Of a stretch of DNA of 64,000 nucleotides, positions 54,210-64,000 are shown piece by piece. Within the stretch, counting starts at the first letter, position 1, and the number at the start of each line of letters is the position of its first letter. The DNA lies in NCBI RefSeq assembly GCF_003601985.1, contig NZ_QZXA01000005.1, positions 124,001-188,000 of the forward strand. The letters run 5' to 3'. The notes under the pieces were generated by a model. The model made no database searches. It was given only the letters and a program-made list of their open reading frames with translations, and was not told the DNA's origin. The position numbers were made by a program, and so were the translations under genes. The DNA is from Mesorhizobium jarvisii (lineage in GTDB: Bacteria; Pseudomonadota; Alphaproteobacteria; Rhizobiales; Rhizobiaceae).

Positions 54210-54818
54210 TCAACCCACCCACTCGATTGGCACGTGCCCCGGATCCGCCTCGACGCGGCCAAGCCAGGCCACGACAGCCGGATAGGCGTCGAGCTGGAAG
54301 CCGCCCTGCTCGGCCGTGTGCGTGTAGGCATAGAGCGCGATGTCGGCGACGCTGAAGGCAGTGCCGGCGAAGAAGGCGTTGTTCTCCAGATATCTGTTCA
54401 TCACGCCGAGCGCCTTGTGGCCGCGCTCCAGCGTCATCGCCAGCCGCTCGGGCGTCGCATCCCTGGCGCGTTCGGGAAAGGTCAGGAGGGCCTTGCGCAC
54501 GGCGATATAGGGCTCGTGGCTGTATTGCTCGAAGAACAGCCATTGATAGGCGAGCCCACGTTCATACTTGTCCGCCGGCAGGAAGCGCGTGCCTTCGGCG
54601 AGATAGAGCAGGATGGCGTTGGACTCGGCCAGCCGGCGGCCGTCGTCGAGTTCGAGCAGCGGCACCATGGCATTCGGGTTCTTGGCAACGAAATCGGCTT
54701 TGCGCGTGTCGCCGGTATGCGAACTCACCTCGATCGTGGTGAAGGCGAGGCCAAGCTTGGCCATCAGCAGGCGCGGCTTGTAGCAATTGCCGCTGTCGAT
54801 CATGCTGTAGAGTATCAT
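54210..54818 (-). CDS. Glutathione S-transferase
   Basis: 202 residues. N-terminal thioredoxin-like domain: MILYSMIDSGNCYKPRLLMAKLG, KNPNAMVPLLELDDG with the cis-Pro of V-P, and RLAESNAILLYLAEG with the Glu-Ser of the glutathione site. C-terminal helical domain with AFSVADIALYAYTH, the N-capping motif. Cytosolic detoxification enzyme; substrate range unknown. Beta-type GSTs usually have Cys or Ser near position 10; here S9 and C12 are candidates. Confidence 0.9.
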   Translation of the reverse strand: MILYSMIDSGNCYKPRLLMAKLGLAFTTIEVSSHTGDTRKADFVAKNPNAMVPLLELDDGRRLAESNAILLYLAEGTRFLPADKYERGLAYQWLFFEQYSHEPYIAVRKALLTFPERARDATPERLAMTLERGHKALGVMNRYLENNAFFAGTAFSVADIALYAYTHTAEQGGFQLDAYPAVVAWLGRVEADPGHVPIEWVG

Positions 54819-54921
54819 GGATCGGTCCCCAGAGCTGCCCTGACCAGGCGATTATCGCAGCCGCCGTGCCTTCAACCAATGATTTGTTTTGGTGGGACAA
54901 TCAGCGGCGCTGATGAGAGCA

Positions 54922-54950
54922 TCCTTCTCCCCGTAGAACGGGGAGAAGGA
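54922..54950. repeat. REP-like 12-bp perfect hairpin
   Basis: TCCTTCTCCCCG/CGGGGAGAAGGA (54922-54933, 54939-54950) with a TAGAA loop. It belongs to the CTCCCC-type palindromes also seen near 47160. Non-coding, between the GST and EAL-domain genes. Confidence 0.65.
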
Positions 54951-54986
54951 CGCTGTGGCACCGCTTTCGCCAGTCGCCGAAGTCGC

Positions 54987-55835
54987 TTAGCCGAACAGCG
55001 GCACGACATTGTTCTCCCTGCCCAGCAGCGCATCGATAACGAGCGGTTCTTCGTTGAAGATGGTGCCGGCCAGCGCCGGCCGTGCGAGAAGATAGCCCTG
55101 CAGCAGGTCGACGCCGCCGTCGAGCGCGACGCGCAGATGGACGGGCTGCTCGATGCCTTCGACAAGCACCCTGGCGCCGCGGTCATGCAGGCTGGAGACC
55201 AGCGGGCGGAAGAAGCGTTCGGCGGCGGCATGGCGGCAGAATTCCGCGAACCAGCCGCCATCGATCTTGACGATGTCGGGCTGAAGCAGGCTCACCCGCT
55301 CCTCGGTCGAATGGCCGGTACCGAAATCGTCGATGGCGATGCGGATGCCGTCGCGCCGCATTTCACGCACCAGGTGGGCCAGAAGCGCTTCGTCCGCCGC
55401 CTGTTCGGTGATTTCGCAGACCAGCATGCCGGGGGCGAGGCCGAGTTCGCCGAGATGCCGGCTCATCAGCCTGATCTCGGCCAGCGCCCGCCCGGAATGG
55501 TCGTTGACCATCGGATTGTAGTTGAAGAACAGATCGAGCCCGTCGACGCCGATATTGTGGAAATTCCTGAGATGCAGCACCCGGCACATGGTCTCGACAA
55601 ACACCCGGTCCTCCGGGGCAACGCTTTCGAAGAACGCCCGCGCCGACCCTGCCCTGCCGGCGCGGTGCGGCTCGATCAGGCCCTCGACCGCCACTGCGTG
55701 CAGCGAACGCCCAAGCGGCGCGAAGATCGGCTGGTAGGCGCTGCGCAGGCGGAACTCGCCATGGACGCCGTATTCGATGCCGATCTCGTCAACGAAGATC
55801 GCCTCGCCGACATTGCGCCGCCGCTCGATCCTCAT
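54987..55835 (-). CDS. EAL-domain protein (c-di-GMP phosphodiesterase-like)
   Basis: 282 residues. One EAL domain and little else: VAVEGLIEPH (EGL in place of EAL), FNYNPMVND, VCEITEQAADEALLAHLV, IAIDDFGTGHS with the metal-binding DDFGTG, VKIDGGWF and LQGYLLARP. The Glu, Asp and Lys positions needed for hydrolysis of cyclic-di-GMP appear present, though the EGL and FNYNP variants make activity uncertain. The start overlaps the stop of an upstream EAL gene by four bases. Confidence 0.85.
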   Translation of the reverse strand: MRIERRRNVGEAIFVDEIGIEYGVHGEFRLRSAYQPIFAPLGRSLHAVAVEGLIEPHRAGRAGSARAFFESVAPEDRVFVETMCRVLHLRNFHNIGVDGLDLFFNYNPMVNDHSGRALAEIRLMSRHLGELGLAPGMLVCEITEQAADEALLAHLVREMRRDGIRIAIDDFGTGHSTEERVSLLQPDIVKIDGGWFAEFCRHAAAERFFRPLVSSLHDRGARVLVEGIEQPVHLRVALDGGVDLLQGYLLARPALAGTIFNEEPLVIDALLGRENNVVPLFG

Positions 55836-56773
55836 GGCGCGACCCTGCGCCCGAAGGCTTTTGCCGGCCGCGCCGTACGCGGAGCGACGGTGGAGGCAGT
55901 GGACGCATCACTTGCGGCGGCAACCGGGTCCGGAGTTTTCCCGAAAACACGGAAACTCGTCGGCGCCAGTTCCGGCCGCGCCAGCACGAAACCTTGGACC
56001 ATGGAAGCGCCGGACTTTTCGGCGAGCTCCAGCTGCCACCCTTCCTCGATGCCCTCGAACACCGTGCGGATGCCCTGTTCTTCGAAGCTTTTGACCATCG
56101 TCGTCAACAGCGCGAAGCCGGCGCCGGACTCCATCAGCTGCGTGATCCAGGTGGCGTCGAACTTGACGATGTCGGGCCGCAACTCCTTGATGCGGTTGAT
56201 GTCGGAATCGTCGGCGCCATAGTCATCGACGGCGATGCGAAACCCGTTGCCCTTGAGTGCGGCGACGAAGCTGTGCAGGGTCTCCTGCGATGCCGATCTC
56301 TGCTCGGTCACCTCGCACACGACACGGCCCGGATCGATGCCGGCCTCGTGCAGCACCAGCCGCATTTCGCGCAGGGCATTGTCGGCGATCGACCGCTCGG
56401 TGAACACCGACGGGTCGAAATTGACGAAGATCGACGCCTCCTGCGGCAGGCAGGCGCCGGCATTGAGCAGATGCAATGTCCTGGTCAGCGCCTCGACATG
56501 CAGGCGGTCGGCGGCCGGACAGGTCGAGAAGAAGGCCATCGGCGATTGCGGCTCGCCGTCGCGAAACGGCCGGATCAGCCCTTCGAAGGCGGCAACCGAC
56601 AGCTTGCCCTCCTTGAACGCGAAGATCGGCTGGAAGGCGCTTTGCAGCGTGTAGATGCCCCAGACACCTGACGAGGTGCCGTCATCATGACGGATGATAT
56701 GGGCAAGCCCGATGCTGCGCGACAAGGGTTCCCTCGCTCCGCGAAATGGCGGAATGGATTGCGATCCTGCCAC
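55832..56773 (-). CDS. EAL-domain protein, degenerate
   Basis: 313 residues from a GTG at 56771-56773. EAL-like domain: VAAFEGLIRPF, FVNFDPSVF, VCEVTEQRSASQETLHSFV, IAVDDYGADDSD in place of DDFGTG, VKFDATW and VQGFVLARP. The loss of the G-T-G after DD and the change at KxD to KFDA suggest the site may bind c-di-GMP without cutting it, or be inactive. A basic tail of about 40 residues follows. Overlaps the next EAL gene (ATGA), so the pair is probably made together. Confidence 0.83.
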   Translation of the reverse strand: MAGSQSIPPFRGAREPLSRSIGLAHIIRHDDGTSSGVWGIYTLQSAFQPIFAFKEGKLSVAAFEGLIRPFRDGEPQSPMAFFSTCPAADRLHVEALTRTLHLLNAGACLPQEASIFVNFDPSVFTERSIADNALREMRLVLHEAGIDPGRVVCEVTEQRSASQETLHSFVAALKGNGFRIAVDDYGADDSDINRIKELRPDIVKFDATWITQLMESGAGFALLTTMVKSFEEQGIRTVFEGIEEGWQLELAEKSGASMVQGFVLARPELAPTSFRVFGKTPDPVAAASDASTASTVAPRTARPAKAFGRRVAP

Positions 56774-56871
56774 TCAAGCCCTTACCGCCCGTTAATGAAT
56801 TTTTTGTTGCCGCCTACAGGTGGCAATCACGGCTCGGTGAGGCCTGGATCAGCCGACAATGCTTGCACTGA

Positions 56872-58149
<1,278 letters not shown>

Positions 58150-58172
58150 TCGGATCGATCTGGCGACAAAAG

Positions 58173-58203
58173 AAACCCGGCGCCATCATCGCCGGGTTTT
58201 TGT
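58173..58203 (+). terminator. Rho-independent terminator of aatA
   Basis: Perfect 10-bp arms AAACCCGGCG/CGCCGGGTTT (58173-58182, 58190-58199), seven-base loop, followed by a T-run to 58201. It lies 24 bases after the stop and ends just before the convergent exporter gene. Confidence 0.9.
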
Positions 58204-58219
58204 TGGGAGGCGAGGCTGC

Positions 58220-59737
58220 TTACGCCTGTTGCTTTGCTTGCCTGGCCGAACGCGCCTCGGCCGGCGCTAGGACCATGATCAGCAGAGCGGCGGTGAGGAA
58301 GGCGGCAATCGCCGCCGTCAGCATCGCGGCGTGGAAGCCGCCGGCATAGGCGGTGGCGAACAGCCGATGCACGCCACCCGCGCCGATTGCCGCGTCGGTT
58401 GCGAAATCATGCCGTGATATGGCGGCACGAGCCACCGCTTCGGCATTGCCGACACCGGCATCGCGGAGATATCCGGTCAACAGGCTCGTCGCCCGCATGC
58501 TCATCAAGGCGCCAAGCAGCGCGATGCCGATGGCCAGCCCGCTCTGGCGGGTGGCGTTGATGACGGCCGACACCATTCCGGAGCGCTCGCGTGGCGCGTA
58601 GGACATGGCGGCGGCACTGCCGGTCGGGATCGCCAGCGAATTGCCGAGACCGTTGATGATGAACAGGGCGCAGAGCAACGCGTATGGCGTCGACGGCCCG
58701 GCCCAGCACATGCCGAGCATAGAAAGCCCGATCAGCACATAGCCCGCCGTCATCAAGAGCGAATGCCCATAGCGGCCGCTCAGCCGGCCGATCCAGGGTG
58801 ACACGACAATCTGGACAAGGAAGGCCGGCGCCATGCGCAGGCCGGTCTGCGTCGGCGACCAGCCCTGCACCTGCTGCAGGAACATCGAGAAGAAGAAGAC
58901 GCAGCTGTAGGAGGTGAAGCCGAGTGCGAACGAGGCGACGTTGGCGACGGCAAAGCGCACGTCGCGGAACAGGCCGAGCGGCAGCATGGGCCGTGGCGTG
59001 CGCGCCTCGAAGCCAAGGAAGGCCGCCAGGCCAACGACACCGGCAATGATGGCCGTGATGGTCCAGGCATCGCCCCAGCCGTTCTCGCCGGCAGAGATCA
59101 GGCCGAAGGTCAGCGCGCCGAGCCACAGGATCGAGAGCGCCAAGCCGACAAGGTCGAGATGGGCATGTTCGGGATGCGCCGTCTCCTCGATCGACACGGC
59201 GCCCAGCGTGATGGTGAAAAGGCCGAGCGGCAGATTGATCAGGAAGATGCTCTGCCAGCCGACTGTCTGCACCAGAATGCCGCCCAGCACCGGGCCGACG
59301 ACCAGAGAAACGGCGGCGAACGCGGCCCAGCCGCCGATGACGCCGGCCCGCTCGCGTGGATCGGAAAAAGCCTGCGTCAGGATCGACAGCGCGCCAGGAA
59401 TAAGCAGCGAGCCGGCAATGCCTTGCACCACGCGGCCGGCGAGCAGCGCCGGCAAATTGGGCGCGACGGCACAGATCAGCGAACCGGCAACGAAGATGCC
59501 GACGCCCGCCAGCCATGAGCGCTTGCGGCCATAGCGGTCACCGATCAGCCCCGACGACAGCATGAAGGCCGACAGGCACAGCGTGTAGGAATCGACCACC
59601 CATTGCATGCCGCCGAAATCGGTGTGCAGCGCCTGTTGGATGGTCGGCAGCGCGACATTGACGATGCTGACGTCGAGCAAGGCGACAAACGTGCCGAGAT
59701 AGACGGCGGCGACGAGCGGCAGGCGGTTCTTCGGCAT
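58220..59737 (-). CDS. MFS transporter, DHA2 (EmrB/QacA) family
   Basis: 505 residues, 14 predicted helices. VALLDVSIVNVALPTIQQAL is the DHA2 helix-1 motif with the D; MQWVVDSYTLCLSAFMLSSGLIGDRYGRKRSWL holds loop 2-3, and GPVLGGILVQTVGWQSIFLINLPLGL is motif C with the helix 5-6 block. Exports hydrophobic drugs or natural products with protons. The divergent TetR-family gene and the perfect operator palindrome support inducible expression. Confidence 0.9.
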   Translation of the reverse strand: MPKNRLPLVAAVYLGTFVALLDVSIVNVALPTIQQALHTDFGGMQWVVDSYTLCLSAFMLSSGLIGDRYGRKRSWLAGVGIFVAGSLICAVAPNLPALLAGRVVQGIAGSLLIPGALSILTQAFSDPRERAGVIGGWAAFAAVSLVVGPVLGGILVQTVGWQSIFLINLPLGLFTITLGAVSIEETAHPEHAHLDLVGLALSILWLGALTFGLISAGENGWGDAWTITAIIAGVVGLAAFLGFEARTPRPMLPLGLFRDVRFAVANVASFALGFTSYSCVFFFSMFLQQVQGWSPTQTGLRMAPAFLVQIVVSPWIGRLSGRYGHSLLMTAGYVLIGLSMLGMCWAGPSTPYALLCALFIINGLGNSLAIPTGSAAAMSYAPRERSGMVSAVINATRQSGLAIGIALLGALMSMRATSLLTGYLRDAGVGNAEAVARAAISRHDFATDAAIGAGGVHRLFATAYAGGFHAAMLTAAIAAFLTAALLIMVLAPAEARSARQAKQQA

Positions 59738-59774
59738 GGTCTATCCCAACATGAAACATGCAGCCATCTATGCC

Positions 59775-59791
59775 ACTGACCGACGGTCAGT
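59775..59791. promoter_or_regulatory. TetR-type operator between exporter and regulator
   Basis: ACTGACCG-A-CGGTCAGT, a perfect 17-bp palindrome 38 bases upstream of the exporter start. On the minus strand it lies between a TTGACT (overlapping the arm) and ATAGAT, which fit -35 and -10 at 17 bases, so binding would block the exporter promoter. Confidence 0.85.
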
Positions 59792-59855
59792 CAATATGGA
59801 TAAGTTACTTTGGAATCATTATAAAAAGCTTGTCTCGACCGTTAGAAGCAGGTTA

Positions 59856-60515
59856 ATGAAAATCGATAAGCCAGTGCTGCGGAAAGACCCGAACGGTGAG
59901 CCGAACCCTATGCCTGTCATTGCCAGGAAGGCACTGAAACCACGCACCAAGCCAGCCGAGGTGCGCCGTGACGATATCTTGCGGGCCGCCACGTCGCTGT
60001 TCGTTGCCAAGGGCGTCGGCACCACGACGATCGACGAGATCGCCACCAGGGCCGAAGTCGCCAAAGGCACCTTCTATCTCTACTTCACCTCCAAGGAGGA
60101 TGTCGTTGCCGCCCTGCGCGAGCGGTTCGTGGCGGGGTTTCGCGCCCGCATCCTGAGCGCCATGGAGGCCTGCCCGACTGATGACTGGACCGGGCGCCTG
60201 AAGAGCTTCGTCAGCGCCGGCATCGAGGCCTATCTCGATGACCATCGGCTGCACGACGTCGTCTTCCACGACCATCGCCCCGACCAGCGGCAGATGAAAG
60301 GCGACAACCCGCTGCTCGGCGATCTCTCTGCCTTGCTGGCGGCCGGCACGAAAGCCGGCGCCTGGTCCGTCGACGACCAGGACCTCGCCGCGATCGTCCT
60401 GTTCAACGGGCTGCACGGCGCAGTCGATCACGCCATCGAAGGTGGCGTGCGCGACGGCAGCGAACTCGCGGCAAACCTTTCCGCGCTGTTCCTGAGCATG
60501 GTGCGACCCAAATAG
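59856..60515 (+). CDS. TetR-family transcriptional regulator
   Basis: 219 residues if begun at ATG 59856; ATG 59910 is an alternative, while starts before 59800 would lie inside the operator. HTH: EVRRDDILRAATSLFVAKGVGTTTIDEIATRAEVAKGTFYLYFTSKEDVVAALRERF, the standard TetR domain. The C-terminal ligand-binding domain is complete. Probably represses the divergent DHA2 exporter and itself through the 17-bp palindrome; inducer unknown. Confidence 0.9.
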   Translation: MKIDKPVLRKDPNGEPNPMPVIARKALKPRTKPAEVRRDDILRAATSLFVAKGVGTTTIDEIATRAEVAKGTFYLYFTSKEDVVAALRERFVAGFRARILSAMEACPTDDWTGRLKSFVSAGIEAYLDDHRLHDVVFHDHRPDQRQMKGDNPLLGDLSALLAAGTKAGAWSVDDQDLAAIVLFNGLHGAVDHAIEGGVRDGSELAANLSALFLSMVRPK

Positions 60516-60541
60516 GCCCGCCGTCCGCGGCTGGTCAGGTC

Positions 60542-60937
60542 TTAGCTGCCATATTGCTCGCCGGAAACCGCCTCCAGCCAGTCGGCATGGACGCCGTCGA
60601 GCGCTTCCTGCATGGCAATATGCGCCATCGCCGTCTTCGGCCCGGCACCATGCCAGTGCTTCTCACCGGGCGCGAACCAGATCACGTCGCCTGCCCTGAT
60701 CTCCTGGACCGGGCCGCCCCATGTCTGGGCAAGCCCGGCGCCCGAGGTGACATAAAGCGTCTGGCCGAGCGGATGTGTGTGCCAGTGGGTGCGCGCCCCC
60801 GGTTCGAAGCTGACCAGTGTCGCTCTCAGCCGCGCCGGCGCCTCCGCCTCGATGATCGGCGTCTGCAGAACCCGGCCGGTGAAGTATTTCTCCGGCGCTA
60901 TGATGGTCGGCACGCTGCCGCAAGCAATGATCTTCAT
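60542..60937 (-). CDS. Cupin-domain protein
   Basis: 131 residues, one cupin barrel: FEPGARTHWHTHPLGQTLYVTSG holds cupin motif 1 with three metal-binding His (HWHTH) and Gln, and IRAGDVIWFAPGEKHWHGAGP holds motif 2. All four likely metal ligands are present. Similar small cupins are annotated as carboxymuconolactone-decarboxylase-like partners or detoxification proteins; the role here is unknown. Convergent with the TetR gene. Confidence 0.87.
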   Translation of the reverse strand: MKIIACGSVPTIIAPEKYFTGRVLQTPIIEAEAPARLRATLVSFEPGARTHWHTHPLGQTLYVTSGAGLAQTWGGPVQEIRAGDVIWFAPGEKHWHGAGPKTAMAHIAMQEALDGVHADWLEAVSGEQYGS

Positions 60938-61184
60938 CGTCTGATCCTGAAACTGGTGGTGAAGCGACCGGCGGTAAACGCCGCTGCTCGTCGAGGCAAA
61001 AGCATTGTCCGCCGATATCGCCCGAGGCGCAACCGGCCGTTTCGGCTGTCTGGAGGAAGAAGCGGTTTTCTCTCCTTAACCATGAACCTTTCGCGCATGA
61101 CGGCACGGGGCGAAGCAACGGCGAATTCAATGTCTTCTTAACGGCTCGCCACTAGCCGTGAGCCTGCATTGCGGGGGCCGTCGG

Positions 61185-62714
61185 ATGAGCATACTGGCGA
61201 CGATCAAGGACCATAGCGGCCGGATCTATCGCGGCATCCAGGCCCTGCTTTTGCTGAGCATCGGCGCCGCCGCATTCGGCGCTTTCGACATCTCGCGCAA
61301 CCTGCCCTCGGGCGGCGCCTTCGCCGTCTCGAGCCTGGCCACCGGCCTTGCCTTGCTGGCACTGATGTACATGCGCAGCAGCGTCGTCCATCGCTTGCGC
61401 TCGGCGGAAGCGGCGGAAGCAGAAAAACATCATTTCCTGACCAGGGACGCCATGACCGGGGCGATGACCAGGCGCTACTTTCTCGAAGCGCTGCGCGATA
61501 GCTTGGGCACCATGCGCGACCGGCGCGAGGCGACTTTGCTGTTGATCGATGTCGATCATTTCAAGCAGCTCAACGACACGTTCGGGCACCAGTTCGGTGA
61601 CCTGGCCCTGGTGCACCTGGTCAAGACGTCGGAACGCGTCTTTGCCGGTGGCATGGTCGGACGGTTGGGCGGCGACGAATTCGGCGTCATCATTCCGCAT
61701 GGCGACCTCGCCGCCATCAACAAGGACATCAGGCAATTGCTCGATACGATGCGGGCCGGCAAATCGCATGAAGGCAAGACCATTCCGCTCTCCATCTCGG
61801 TCGGCGTGGCACTGGCGCCGGCTCATGCCTCCAACACGGCGGAACTGATGCTGGTTGCCGACCTGGCGCTCTACGAAAGCAAGGCGGCCGGCCGTGGCCG
61901 CGTCACCGTATTCGATGAGGAGATGCTGTCCGACAAGCGCTACCGGCGCCTGGTCGAGCGGGAGTTGCGCGCGGCGGTCTATCTGGGCGAACTCGAACTG
62001 CACTACCAGCCGATCGTCAATCCGGACGGGTCCGCTTATGCTCTCGAAGGGCTGATCCGCTGGCGTCATCCGGTTCGCGGGCTGATCTCGCCGGCCGAGT
62101 TCATCCCCATCGCCGAACGCTCGACCCTGATCGACATGCTCGGCGAATGGGTGTTTAAGCGGGCTTGCACCGATGTCGGCCATTTCCCCGGGCGCCGCAT
62201 CTCCATCAATGTTTCGGGCGAGCAACTGAAGCGCGACGAGATCGTCACCATGTGCGACCGCGTGCTGAAGGAAACCGGTTGCTCGGCGACGCAGTTCATC
62301 ATCGAGATCACCGAGACCGTGGCGACCGCCGCCACGCCCGAAATCCTGCGGCGCCTCGAAGTGTTGCGCGGCCTCGGCTTCCACATTGCGCTCGACGATT
62401 TCGGCACCGGCCATTGCGGCTTCAACTATCTGAAAACCCTGCCCATCGACAGCATCAAGATCGACCGCTCCTACATACACAGCCTTGCCCATGACCAAGT
62501 GGCGCAGATCTTCGTTTCGGCGCTGGCGCAGATCGCGCGCATCCAGGACGTCACCATCGTGGCGGAAGGTGTCGAGACGCAGGAAGAGTTCGCGCTGGCC
62601 AAGGCCGCCGGCTGCAACCGTTTCCAGGGCTACTTCTTCGGCAGGCCGGCGCCCCGCGACAAGGTGGCGCCCTTGCGCGCCATCGATGCCGAACCCTTGG
62701 CGCTGAGCGCCTGA
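61185..62714 (+). CDS. GGDEF-EAL bifunctional c-di-GMP protein
   Basis: 509 residues from the ATG at 61185. Two N-terminal membrane helices (IQALLLLSIGAAAFGAF, LATGLALLALMYM) and a short coil lead to a GGDEF domain with RLGGDEFGV intact, and DAMTGAMTRRYF and LLIDVDHFKQLNDTFGH. No upstream RxxD inhibitory site was recognised. The EAL domain then has YALEGLIRW (EGL), FIIEITETVA, LDDFGTGHCGFNYLKTLPIDSIKIDRSYI and FQGYFFGRP, complete. So both making and breaking c-di-GMP are possible. Inner membrane. Stands alone. Confidence 0.92.
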   Translation: MSILATIKDHSGRIYRGIQALLLLSIGAAAFGAFDISRNLPSGGAFAVSSLATGLALLALMYMRSSVVHRLRSAEAAEAEKHHFLTRDAMTGAMTRRYFLEALRDSLGTMRDRREATLLLIDVDHFKQLNDTFGHQFGDLALVHLVKTSERVFAGGMVGRLGGDEFGVIIPHGDLAAINKDIRQLLDTMRAGKSHEGKTIPLSISVGVALAPAHASNTAELMLVADLALYESKAAGRGRVTVFDEEMLSDKRYRRLVERELRAAVYLGELELHYQPIVNPDGSAYALEGLIRWRHPVRGLISPAEFIPIAERSTLIDMLGEWVFKRACTDVGHFPGRRISINVSGEQLKRDEIVTMCDRVLKETGCSATQFIIEITETVATAATPEILRRLEVLRGLGFHIALDDFGTGHCGFNYLKTLPIDSIKIDRSYIHSLAHDQVAQIFVSALAQIARIQDVTIVAEGVETQEEFALAKAAGCNRFQGYFFGRPAPRDKVAPLRAIDAEPLALSA

Positions 62715-62917
62715 GACCCCCACCGCACGGCAGCGGATTTCTATTTCCCTTGCCCTGCCGGCAAACAAGTGGGACGATGCTTCAGGGCAGGTGGCAACAG
62801 GAAAAGAACCCCGCCCGCGACGGTCGAACAGGCCGGCCGCCGCTCAGGACCGATTGACCACGCCTGAACCATGCATGCCAGTCGGTCCCTAGGGAAACGC
62901 CTGAGTGGAGGTCAGCC

Positions 62918-64000
62918 ATGGGTACTCGCGCCGGAGGACGACGCACGGGACCGAAATGCATTGCCATAGTCGGTCCCTTTGCAAGCGGTAAGACGACACT
63001 TCTCGAAGCCATATTGGCCCGTACGGGCGCCATCCCCCGACAAAATCCCGTCTCATCAGGCAGCACCGTCTCGGATCATTCGCCGGAGGCGCGCGCCCAC
63101 GCCATGAGCGTCGAGGCGACGATCGCAACCACCGAATTCATGGGCGAGCAGATCACCTTCGTCGATTGTCCCGGCTCGATCGAATTCTCCTTCGAGGCCG
63201 AGCCGGTGCTGGCCGCCTGCGACCTCGCGGTGGTCGTGGCCGAGGCGGACGAAAAGAAGATTCCTGCCCTGCAGCTCATCATGCGCAAGCTCGACGATCT
63301 CGGCGTGCCGCGCATCCTCTTCCTCAACAAGGTCGACAAGGCGATATCAGGCGTGCGCGACACGCTGAAGATGCTGCAACCGGCAAGCTCGGTGCCGCTC
63401 CTGCTGCGCCAGATTCCGCTGCGCAAGGACGGCGTCGTCATCGGCTCGATCGACCTGGCGCTGGAGCGTGCCTACATCTACCGCGAATATGCCGAAAGCG
63501 AAGTGGCTCAGATACCGGGCGACGACAAGGCGCGGGAACTGGAAGCGCGCTTCTCGATGCTGGAAACCCTGGCCGACCATGACGACCAGTTGATGGAACA
63601 GTTGCTCGAGGAGATCGAGCCGCCGAAGGACGCGATCTTCGATGATCTCGCCGCTGACCTGCGCGAAGGCGTGGTGACGCCGGTGCTGATCGGCACCGCC
63701 GAGAGGGGCAACGGCGTGCTGCGCCTCTTGAAGGCGATCCGCCACGACGCGCCCGACATCGAGGCGACCCGCAAGCGGCTTGGTGCCTCGGACGGCGGCG
63801 CCACCGTGGTCCAGGTGATGAAGACCATCCACACCCCGCATGGCGGCAAGCTGTCGGTGTCGCGCATCCTGTCCGGCCAGGTCGCAGACGGCTCCGAGCT
63901 GTGGCTGCCCGGCGGCGACACCGCCAAGGTTTCCGGCATCTACAAGATGCTCGGCAAGGATCAGTTCAAGCTCGCCGCCGCCAAGGCCGGTGACACGGTG
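62918..64000 (+). CDS. Elongation factor G-like GTPase (C-terminal part off the window)
   Basis: 361 codons from the ATG at 62918, with GGAGG upstream, open to the window end. Translation-GTPase domain: IVGPFASGKTTLLEAI (G1), FVDCPGSIEFSFEAEPVL (G3), FLNKVDKA (G4), then domain II beginning at VMKTIHTPHGGKLSVSRILSG. It matches the EF-G-like (FusA2-type) group common in Alphaproteobacteria, not the main EF-G, which has DTPGH. Here DCPGS replaces it, so the switch II His is a Ser. Function of this paralogue is not established. Confidence 0.87.
   Translation, partial: MGTRAGGRRTGPKCIAIVGPFASGKTTLLEAILARTGAIPRQNPVSSGSTVSDHSPEARAHAMSVEATIATTEFMGEQITFVDCPGSIEFSFEAEPVLAACDLAVVVAEADEKKIPALQLIMRKLDDLGVPRILFLNKVDKAISGVRDTLKMLQPASSVPLLLRQIPLRKDGVVIGSIDLALERAYIYREYAESEVAQIPGDDKARELEARFSMLETLADHDDQLMEQLLEEIEPPKDAIFDDLAADLREGVVTPVLIGTAERGNGVLRLLKAIRHDAPDIEATRKRLGASDGGATVVQVMKTIHTPHGGKLSVSRILSGQVADGSELWLPGGDTAKVSGIYKMLGKDQFKLAAAKAGDTV

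Noticed and set aside
61152..62768. A 538-codon frame opposite the GGDEF-EAL gene
   Set aside because: It spans the GGDEF-EAL gene end to end and has no protein-like composition.

Overview
The window is about 64% GC, densely coded and free of rRNA, tRNA and CRISPR. Protein sequences, gene order (rpoD-dnaG, yqeY-carA, carB) and intergenic palindromes point to a Hyphomicrobiales alphaproteobacterium, most like Mesorhizobium. This assignment is an inference; no search was run.

Layout. 1-4.5 kb: rpoD (3' end off the window) and dnaG on the minus strand, then an RcnB-like periplasmic protein. 4.9-8.2 kb: a Na/Pi-cotransporter/PhoU protein, a DUF2061 protein and an MFS exporter. 8.2-12.7 kb: a zinc/cadmium P-type ATPase divergent from its MerR regulator, a P1-family peptidase and a GNAT. 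12.7-20.1 kb: an orphan DnaB-like ATPase, a secreted L,D-transpeptidase-like protein, pcaD with a divergent LysR, a padR-DUF1700-DUF2807 operon, and an SDR and AraC pair that both look frame-damaged. 20.2-25.4 kb: yqeY/carA, an aldo/keto reductase with an MFS exporter, and a YpfJ-type metallopeptidase. 25.6-31.8 kb: a large secreted CxxCH protein, mntR/mntH, a Pcm-like methyltransferase and a RibD-C reductase. 31.9-39.7 kb: regulator/transporter or regulator/enzyme pairs with visible operators, plus short repeats. 39.9-43.4 kb: carB.

43.4-46.1 kb: an AT-rich island with two genes on the minus strand. The first encodes an HsdR-N-type PD-(D/E)XK protein. The second encodes a reverse transcriptase with intact catalytic residues and a long C-terminal region that I cannot assign. 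It is not recognisably a group II intron, retron or DGR enzyme. This is the best candidate in the window for a little-described, probably anti-phage, system. It is followed by a tandem pair of RidA-family genes whose 3' halves have been homogenised and which lie between direct repeats.

47.3-64 kb: envelope and stress genes (DUF4142, YihY, DUF899, a lytic transglycosylase lipoprotein, Ogt, a cold-shock protein, a GST), two overlapping EAL-domain genes, an aspartate aminotransferase, a TetR/DHA2 exporter pair, a cupin, a GGDEF-EAL protein, and the 5' part of an EF-G-like GTPase gene running off the end.

Three themes recur: metal homeostasis (ZntA, MntH, RcnB-like), cyclic-di-GMP turnover (one GGDEF-EAL and two EAL proteins), and divergent regulator/effector pairs whose operators are visible as dyads inside the promoters.
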